A stretch of 64,000 nt of DNA from Tamarix chinensis (lineage: Eukaryota > Streptophyta > Magnoliopsida > Caryophyllales > Tamaricaceae), in contig CM060180.1 of the NCBI GenBank assembly GCA_030549775.1, positions 88,219,672-88,283,671 of the forward strand, given 5' to 3'. Below the pieces are notes generated by a model that was given only the letters and a program-made list of their open reading frames with translations, was not told the DNA's origin and did not search any database. The translations under genes were made by a program, and so were the position numbers. Below are positions 57,186 through 64,000 of this stretch, in pieces (within the stretch, counting starts at the first letter, position 1; every line of letters starts with the position of its first letter).

Positions 57186-57639
57186 AGCTATAAATCATCT
57201 CGTAGAGGGTCACTAAGATTTTAAGGCTCATAAAATAGGAGAAAACTGATTATCAATTAAAACATTAAACATTATAAAAATCTTAAAGTGAGAACCTTAT
57301 AGGAGTGGATATAGATACTAATTTTTTCTTGAACCGTTATAAATTGGTGTAATTGTTTATCTACTAGTTTCATTCCTTAACACCCTATTCAACCATCTCT
57401 ATGTTTCTTTCACACTTTTTTTGTTCCAAAAATCACACAAAATATAATTATGAGATTTTACCAATAATATAACATATCAAATTGAAGCCTTAAAGTCTAG
57501 TCATGATAAAAAAAAATATTTCATTTTTATTTATATACATATAACAAATGGGGTCATAGCAATGATTAGTTATGTTAAACCTTTCTATTTTTCAAAATAA
57601 CCTTTTTTGAGACTGTAGGAAATTTTTTATGCTTAGAAA
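57186..57639. other. Unassigned region after integrase
   Basis: AT-rich. No polypurine tract or LTR start comparable with 49320 was found where the 3' LTR should begin. The 3' end of element C is therefore rearranged or truncated. Confidence 0.45.
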
Positions 57640-57960
57640 ATATGTAATAAAAGAAAGAGAATTAATAAATAATATTTGCTTATGTGCATTATGTGAACAC
57701 CTTAATAAGACATTAATATTTTAGATGGAACAATTGGGCCTTTGTTTCTTCAAGATTAGCTTCCTAATGTTAGGGATCAGTAATGGCCATTCATTTTTAT
57801 TTTGTGGATATTTATGTATTTTCCAGTTGTGTCCTATTATATTTATTCTTCTAATCTATAGGCCTTTTTAGACCTTATTAGAGGGTATACACTCTTAAAT
57901 ACATGATGATTGATGTGATAGATTTATAAAAAAAATATCCCCTTTGGACTACGTCTTATG
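57640..57960 (+). mobile_element. Chromovirus LTR fragment, probably from the 3' LTR of element C
   Basis: Matches the middle of other LTRs in order: GAACACCTTAATAAGACATT (about 57693), then text equivalent to the CCTAACCTTAGGG/TGGTGGC block, TATTTATTCTTCTAATCTATAGGCC (given as two parts: TATTTATTCTTC and TAATCTATAGGCC), and TTAGAGGGTATACAC (about 57878). These correspond to 31126-31325 in the long LTR. Confidence 0.6.
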
Positions 57961-57994
57961 GGATGACCCTTGTTGTTGTATGTGTTTTGTACAC

Positions 57995-58420
57995 TGATGG
58001 GGTTCTTGAGAAAATGAAAAGGAGCTCAAACAAACAAGAAGTTCCGAGAGGAAATCTTAGAGGAGAGATGAGAGTGAAAAAATGAGATTGTGTATTTTAA
58101 ATCTTTTAAACTGAGTATAAGGCCCCATATATAAAGGGTAGATAAGGGGAAATAAAAAGGAAAAAAGATAATGCAGTAGAAGTTAATGGGATATTCATGC
58201 ACTGCATCCTTGATTGGCCCAACATGAAACTAAAAGGTAAAAAATCTATAACCCTTTTAGGATGATCTTCACTATTTGAGCCAATGTTCCTTATACTGTA
58301 TATCATCACTCCCAAAAAAACTTCATCCATCACATCTATCCCTCTCCAAGTGTACCTATGTTAAATTTCATTGATCTGCACATGGCCATGCACACTATTG
58401 GTTTCTCCCTTAATGACAAT
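57995..58420 (-). mobile_element. Copia-like LTR fragment, minus strand
   Basis: On the minus strand the sequence has a TATA motif (CTTTATATATGGGGCC, 58124-58139), a leader with ATCTCATTTTTTCACTCTCA, and an end of CTCAAGAACCCCATCA at 57995. This is the promoter-leader-end order of a Copia LTR. The right boundary and a target duplication were not found, so the coordinates on the right are approximate. Confidence 0.5.
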
Positions 58421-58739
58421 CCATTTTGTTAGTTTACAAAGATATGATATCCATCATTCATTTACAATTATAATAACAAAGAGATCATCGCCGACCTATA
58501 AGAGAGAGGACTATCATATAATGAAAAATTATAAACTAATAGTCAATTAACTACAAAAGACCACTGAATATTTATTAATTTGCTACTAAAGAATACCACC
58601 TGTCATCTAAAAAAGAATAATAAATGAAGAATTTAAATCAGTACTCATATATGTTAGCAAATGTTGGAGAATCCTATTCCCATCAACAAAAATGGCACCA
58701 AAAATGAAAATTGTCAAATAAGCTTCATTTTCACCTTTA

Positions 58740-59984
58740 CTATTAAATGTTTGTTCCAAAAATTATGAATAATGAAAATACCTCACACGGCATTCCTAGT
58801 ATGAGCACGACATAAGAGGGTGGGTTGGATGGGTAAGTTGGTTGAGGATTAAGGGTGAGGCAGGGATGGGAATGGTGGTGGTGGTTTGCATTAGTCATTG
58901 GTTAAAGGAGATAGTGGTGGTGTTAGGCTTGACGAGGATGTGTTGGAAGGAGGGGGAGAGGGAGGTGTTGGGTGACTTAGTTAAATGCGAGGTGTCAGGT
59001 AATTGGTTATGAGGAGCAAGGTTGTGTGGAGGATGACTTGATTGGGAAGGTTTGCAATCGAGGAAAGTGTAGGGGGCGACGATGGATGGGTTAGAGTTAG
59101 CTATAGAAAAGGGTGGTGATGAGATCATGATGTTATGAGGAAGGGTATCAAGGTGAAAGGGAGAATAAATGACAGTTTTTTTCATTGCTCAAGGGTGTGT
59201 ACCAAAAGGGAGTGTCATAAGTCTGTTAAAGAAGAAGGATATCTAGGCAGGGGAAAAGGAAGAAGAGAAATAAAAGGTGAAGAGGAGGAGGAGGAGAAGG
59301 TCAGCTATGGTGATAGGAGAAGGTGGTTAGATAATGATGGAGGTTGTGGTGGTGCTAGGTGGCTACCCTCAAGTAAAAAGAAACCAGGGTAGGGATGTGA
59401 ACAATGGTCAACGAAAATGTAGAGGAGAAAGAAGAAATGGTTACTATATAGGATGGAAGAAGTGGAAGGGTGGCGATGGAGGTACATTAAGGAAGAGAGG
59501 AATGGTTCATGTGTGTGTGTGTGTGTGTGTGGATGTAGATAGGTTGTTTGGTTAGGAAGCTTGGCTCGTAGATGGGTACTATGATAAGGATGGTAAAGGG
59601 GTATGGATTAATAGTTGAGAGGAATGGGTAAGCTGAGAAGAGGATGGATTTAGGCACAGTGTTTGGTGGAGAAAAATGGGGGCACATAAGGTAAATCAAG
59701 AGGGGTAAAATGGTAGGATTGGATATAGGTATTTTATTTCATTTTTAAATTTAGTTTTGACAGGTTAAATATTAGGTAGAAAAATATATTGGAAAAAATA
59801 ATTAGATTTAGGATAGGTTTAAAAAAATTAAAGAGGTAAAATAATTAGAGAAAAATATTAAAAAGTTATTTGGATAACGGGTCTAAGGTTAAAAATAAAA
59901 TAATTAGGCTGTGGTTTAAGGGTTTGTTTTGAGTAAAAAGATTAAACACTTCAAAGGAAAGATTATAAAATTTTGGTTTTTACA
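58740..59984 (-). repeat. 3' LTR of the deletion derivative (readable part)
   Basis: Matches 61540-62324 in the same order: the GGTTGGATGGG/GGTTGAATGATAGG start, a G-rich plus strand (complement of a C-rich block), GGAAACCCTCAA/CTACCCTCAAGT, GGGTATGG-TTAA/GGGTATGGGTAAGCTGAG, TAGGTAGAAAAATATAT and TAAACACTTCAAAGG/TAAACACTGGAAATA. A (GT)n run of about 12 units at 59511-59532 is present only in this copy. Frames here (58895-59699) are composition by-products. Confidence 0.7.
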
Positions 59985-60607
59985 TCACTATCCCCTTAAA
60001 AACATACATCATCCTCGAATTCTATGCCACAATACTCAAAAAATGGACAAGGATATAGAAAGTAACCAAGGAAGCAGCTGCCCCCTTAAGAATAAGAAAC
60101 CCTACTCCAAGGCTTTAGCAAGCACAACATCAATGATCAAAGAGAAGGAAATGTTCCCAGAGCTCGTAGTCCTCCTAACTCTACAAGATGGAATCCTCTT
60201 CAATTGGGCTCACCTTGGAAGTCCTACCAAAAATTAATTTTTCACATCATGGGGATCCTAAAGTGCATAACCTCCATACGATTCCTTTTAGAGCTACAAT
60301 GGGATCCCTAATTCCAAGTGGAGATCATGTCAGTAGGTTCATAGGATAACCATAATTGACAATCTAGTAGATACATGCAATCACATCTCCTCGAGCTACC
60401 AAAAAAACCTAAATTACAATCCTCTTAACTTACTTACCTCAAAGAAAATAAGCAAAAAACAAATACAAATTAGTTTTCTCATATTCGAATACTCACGAGA
60501 ATAATCTACATTATAAACACTAAGAGAAGGTAAATATGTTTTCTTGTTAAAACATTTAAGATCATCAAAATCGAATATCTGACCAAAACTATTCTCAATC
60601 ACCAAAA
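59985..60607 (-). other. Interior of the deletion derivative
   Basis: The polypurine tract AAGGGGATAGTGA (complement of 59985-59997) precedes the 3' LTR. GAATTCGAGGATGA just before it (about 60008-60022) is the usual end of plant gypsy pol (FEDE...). The rest has no RT, integrase or protease motif. The plus frame 59929-60237 is antisense to it and has no recognised domain. Confidence 0.6.
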
Positions 60608-60619
60608 GCTCTGATGCCA
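60608..60619 (-). other. Primer-binding site of the deletion derivative
   Basis: The complement reads TGGCATCAGAGC, one base from the TGGTATCAGAGC tRNA-iMet-type site. It stands three bases after the LTR end, the same spacing as in element C. Confidence 0.8.
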
Positions 60620-60622
60620 ACT

Positions 60623-62324
60623 TGTAAAACCTAAATGTTTAGGACTAGAAATTTTCATTTGAATAGTTAGGCATGAAAGATAAAATAATATAAATGAAGA
60701 GTATTACTATCACACTTGGTATAAGTCTAGTTTCCTTAACTATTCTCATGCAAAGTTCTAAGATAAAAATCATGCTCCACTTAAATTAATAATATGATTA
60801 CAATAATTAGATAAGAGAGAACAAAAATAATTTTATCACTTGAATAAAAACAACACCAAACATTATGAAACATAGAGAGAGATAAACAGGAGAGCATTAG
60901 ACTCCAAATAGAACTAGAAAAAAATAACAAAAAGGACTCCAAATAGTCCTAAGCTCTCAACCCATATTCAAACCTTCTGCTAATATATCAACAAACATGC
61001 AAAGACTACTGCCCATTAAATAGTTAGTGGCCCATGAAACAAACCCTTTAGAATAATGATATTGAGAAACCCAATATACTAATCCAGTATCAAAAATTAC
61101 AATGGAACACATGCAAGAAATGCAACAAAACATTATATAACATTGAATAATACACGTGTTGACTGAAATATGATAACCGTTCATGTTACCAAATACCACT
61201 AAGGACATATGATGTTTAAATTTACACATCTGAAACATCCAATGCATACTCTTAGAATTATAATTAGAAACAAGCTCAACCAAAACTAAATAACAGCAAT
61301 GGTCAAATATCTCATTATTATATCTAATAGAAACCCATAATATAACTGGTAGGACTACCAAAAATCCACAACAACATCACAGATTATAAGGCCCTACTAA
61401 CCAAATTTTTTAAACTAAAATTGATGCAACAATTACCATGTTAATATTCAAAAATGAAATAATAATTATAATGTTAAAATATTAATTTTTTAAAATTAAT
61501 AAAACGTCCTTACTATTAAAAAGTTTGGTATAAAAATTTTAAAAAACCAAACTACCTCATGCTCCATTTGTAGCATCAACAACATAATCGAGAAGGGGTT
61601 GAATGATAGGTTGGAGGAGATAGAAGGGTGAAGCAAAGATGGAGATGGTGGTTATGGTTAGCGTTGGTTGTAAGAAAGGGAAGGAGAAGAGGGGGGCCTC
61701 AAATATGGTGATAGGAGAAGGTGGTTCAATGATGTTGGAGGTTATGGTGGTGTTGGGTGGAAACCCTCAAACAAAAGGAAACCAAAGTAGGGAAGTGGAT
61801 GATGTTTGATGGCGGTGCAAAAAAGGAAGCAGAAATGGTTGAGGAATGGGTTAGAAGAGAGGGGGTGTGTGTACATGAAGATGGGTCATTTAGTGAGGTT
61901 GGTTTGTTCAGAAAGGGATAAAGTGATGGAGATAGTCAATAGGGATTATTCAAAAGGTGAGGGGTATGGGTAAGCTGAGAAGTGGAGGGATATAGGGAGA
62001 GTAATTTAGGAAGGAAAATGTGGGCACTCAAGGTACATTAGGAGGGGTAAAAAGGTAGGTTGTATAGAGATATTTTATTTTATCTTTTGATTTAATTTAT
62101 ATAGGTTAGGGTATAAGGTAGAAAAATATATCAAGAAAAATATTAGGTTTAGGGTAGGCTTAAAAAAATGAAAGAGGTAAGATAATGTGGGGAAATTACT
62201 TTAATAATTATTTACATTATGAGTCAAGGGTTAATATTAAAATAATTTGGCTAAGTTTAGGGTTAATTTTGAATAAATGTCTAAACACTGGAAATAAAAG
62301 GTTATGAAATTTTAGGGTATTAAA
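60623..62324 (-). repeat. 5' LTR of the deletion derivative
   Basis: About 1.7 kb, bounded by the PBS on one side and a family-type start (TTTAATACCCTAAAATTTC) on the other. It is G-rich on the plus strand at 61590-62050. The open minus frame 60957-61361 (134 codons) has no recognisable domain and lies inside the LTR, so it is unlikely to be a gene. Confidence 0.65.
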
Positions 62325-64000
62325 ATAATTATGAAGATGATAGCATTAGTTAGTAGAGGATAAGATAAATAAATGATGGGATTAGGGTTTCAGATATGAA
62401 AATTATTTTAAATCTATGATTCTAAGCATAATAAATTTTAATTGGTAGAGAGAATTTAACGATTTTGTATCATAGATTATGAATTTGAAGTAATTAGATT
62501 GATCACCTAGTTAGTTTATATTCTAATCAAATCTAGGATGCTGGAATTAATATATATTTTTTAATTATCATCATCAAATTAGAAAAAGGTTAATCATTAA
62601 TCTTGTCTATTAGTTCATATAATTACATCATATGAGCTTATGTGATTGTTATTATATTTGATCACTTCCTACCTATAATGCTACCATTAATGAAATCTTT
62701 CATTCTTAACATAGTTATTAATTAGCTATATGGTAAGTTGAGAGCTTATTTAAAAGTAAGGAAATGAATTATTATGAGTTTTGATAGGTCAATGTTAGAG
62801 CAATTATAATTTTTCAATATTCTAGTTCCATAATTGACTAATTCCCCTCTTGTTTCATTCATTAGTGAGTAAATCATGTAATTAATTATCAATAGTGTAG
62901 AATTTAGTGATGGATTCCTACTTTCCATTTAATATGTATTTAGAATTAGGATTTATTTGTTAAATTAGTTATACATACGATAGTGCATCATGAGCTAGAA
63001 TGGCCAAATGTTGGAGGTGCAATGCATATGGAATTTGTGACTCATCAAGAGTAATATGAACATACCTAGATACATGAAATGCCAAATACATTAGGGGGAT
63101 CAACTCTAATGAAAAAATGGTGGAATCAACCTGAATTTGAATTTCTTCTTATGATAATGTATAATTTGGTATTCATTTCCTTGAGTGGTCATGGGTCAAT
63201 TACAACATATAGATCTACTTTATAACCAAGAAACTAATATAATAATAACCATCTTAACCATAAACAATTTCATACTCTACAATACAATATGTCTGTTACT
63301 CATAATAACGTTCAAAATGGCTTTTATTTGACATTCATATGATGACACTTTATATGCTCGTTGTTAACATTGATAGAAAATGCAATATTACTACCTATTT
63401 CTGATTAGTGCCATAGATATGGTGATCCAAATGTATTTGGATGGGATAAGCCATATTTTGATCGCATTTATTAGTATCAGAGTGTAATAAGTATAGGTGG
63501 GAACTAAAGGGGAGACTTAGGTTGACAATTTGTATGTAATATAACAAGTTTAGTGAAGAAATTAATATGCTTTGGTTTATTGCATTCTCTTAAACATTTT
63601 CTTGTGGAACCTTATATGCTTGTTGAGGAATATCTATGAGGATTTAAAGTTAGCATACAAAAAAATTAAGAAGTTAAGAAGGTCATAATATTCAATTAAA
63701 ATTTATTATTAAAAAACAAGAAATAAAGTCCACTAACTATCATCTAAACTATTAGTAGGGAGTTGGTTGGCCTCTGCTTCTTCACTAAAGGAGTGTGAGA
63801 CCATTTGTGGTGAGATACACCTCCTTTAGTCTATCATAACCTTCATCCTTATTCATTATACCCTTCTTCTCTTCTTTGAACCAATAGCATAACCCATCTA
63901 TCAATTTATTATTTATCTCCACTTATGTCTTGATGTATGGGGCATTACTTTATCCTTCATCTAGTGGTATATGATGGACTAGTGGGTGGGTAAATAAATT
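62325..64000. other. Unassigned AT-rich DNA
   Basis: No coding match, repeat array or RNA gene identified. The frame 62746-62928 minus is random-like. Near 63770-63830 a CTCCTTTAG/CTAAAGGAG pair (63785-63793 and 63819-63829) is a chance-level short inverted repeat. Confidence 0.45.

Larger units (their letters stand above)
58560..62324 (-). mobile_element. Deletion-derivative LTR retrotransposon: LTR, PBS, short interior, PPT, LTR
   Basis: On the minus strand the 5' LTR is 62324-60623 (about 1.7 kb, starting TTTAATACCC and ending GGTTTTACA). A PBS follows at 60619-60608, then an interior of only about 640 bp. A gypsy-type 3' end follows (GAATTCGAGGATGATGTATG, then TTTTTAAGGGGATAGTGA), and then the 3' LTR starting TGTAAAAACC at 59984. 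The two LTRs align over about 58740-59984 and 61540-62324. Further left the 3' LTR becomes unclear, near an inserted Copia-like fragment. Gag and pol are absent, so it depended on other elements for movement. Confidence 0.75.

Noticed and set aside
60957..61361. 134-codon minus-strand ORF as a possible gene
   Set aside because: It lies within an LTR bounded by PBS and LTR start, has no recognisable domain and has no promoter or conserved counterpart.

Overview
This window looks like transposon-packed heterochromatin from a large-genome flowering plant. The evidence is plant-type Ty3/Gypsy chromovirus pol, an L1-like LINE with the plant zf-RVT tail, an En/Spm (CACTA) element with TNP2 and TNPA-like sequence, hAT-type MITEs and Copia-like solo LTRs. 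I cannot name the species. I see no intact low-copy host gene, no rRNA or tRNA gene and no functional CDS. Nearly every long open frame is either a fragment of a decayed transposon protein or a by-product of simple or C-rich sequence.

Layout. 1-7.7 kb: AT-rich, mostly unassigned DNA with a Copia-like solo LTR (1433-2294, exact 5-bp target duplication TTCCC) and an old chromovirus LTR fragment (about 3.3-4.8 kb). 7.7-14.5 kb: a LINE pseudogene split by a 2.8-kb solo LTR (10072-12905). 14.6-22.95 kb: a CACTA transposon, with TNP2 readable across 17.1-20.15 kb, carrying an hAT MITE (16010-16702). 22.95-24.7 kb: possible LINE tail plus unassigned sequence with a promoter-like patch. 24.7-32.76 kb: a minus-strand chromovirus pol with an internal deletion, interrupted by a 4.8-kb plus-strand solo LTR (27727-32502, exact duplication CTAAC). 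32.76-37.89 kb: a second LTR of that long class. 37.9-38.5 kb: an ATT-rich microsatellite. About 38.5-41.2 kb: a third, related LTR. 42.0-48.9 kb: a minus-strand chromovirus with protease, gag, PBS and LTR, carrying a second hAT MITE (42498-43203) and a 1.4-kb TG...CA insertion (45497-46915). 49.3-57.2 kb: a plus-strand chromovirus with 5' LTR, PBS, gag, protease, RT, RNase H and integrase, all full of stops. 57.6-62.3 kb: LTR fragments, then a minus-strand LTR-PBS-short interior-PPT-LTR deletion derivative. 62.3-64 kb: unassigned.

The window is best read as a nesting record. One chromovirus family dominates and is probably Tekay/Del-like, judging from integrase sequence, tRNA-Met-type PBS and long TGTAAYACCC...GTTACA LTRs. 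It is present in both orientations as LTRs about 1.7-5.1 kb long. These LTRs share an unusual internal layout: a C-rich promoter/leader block, a G/T-rich minisatellite of about 28-30 bp, an array of five CCAC...GTGG stem-loops, and near the 3' end a set of perfect palindromes. This layout is the most interesting structural signal here. No new gene system was found.
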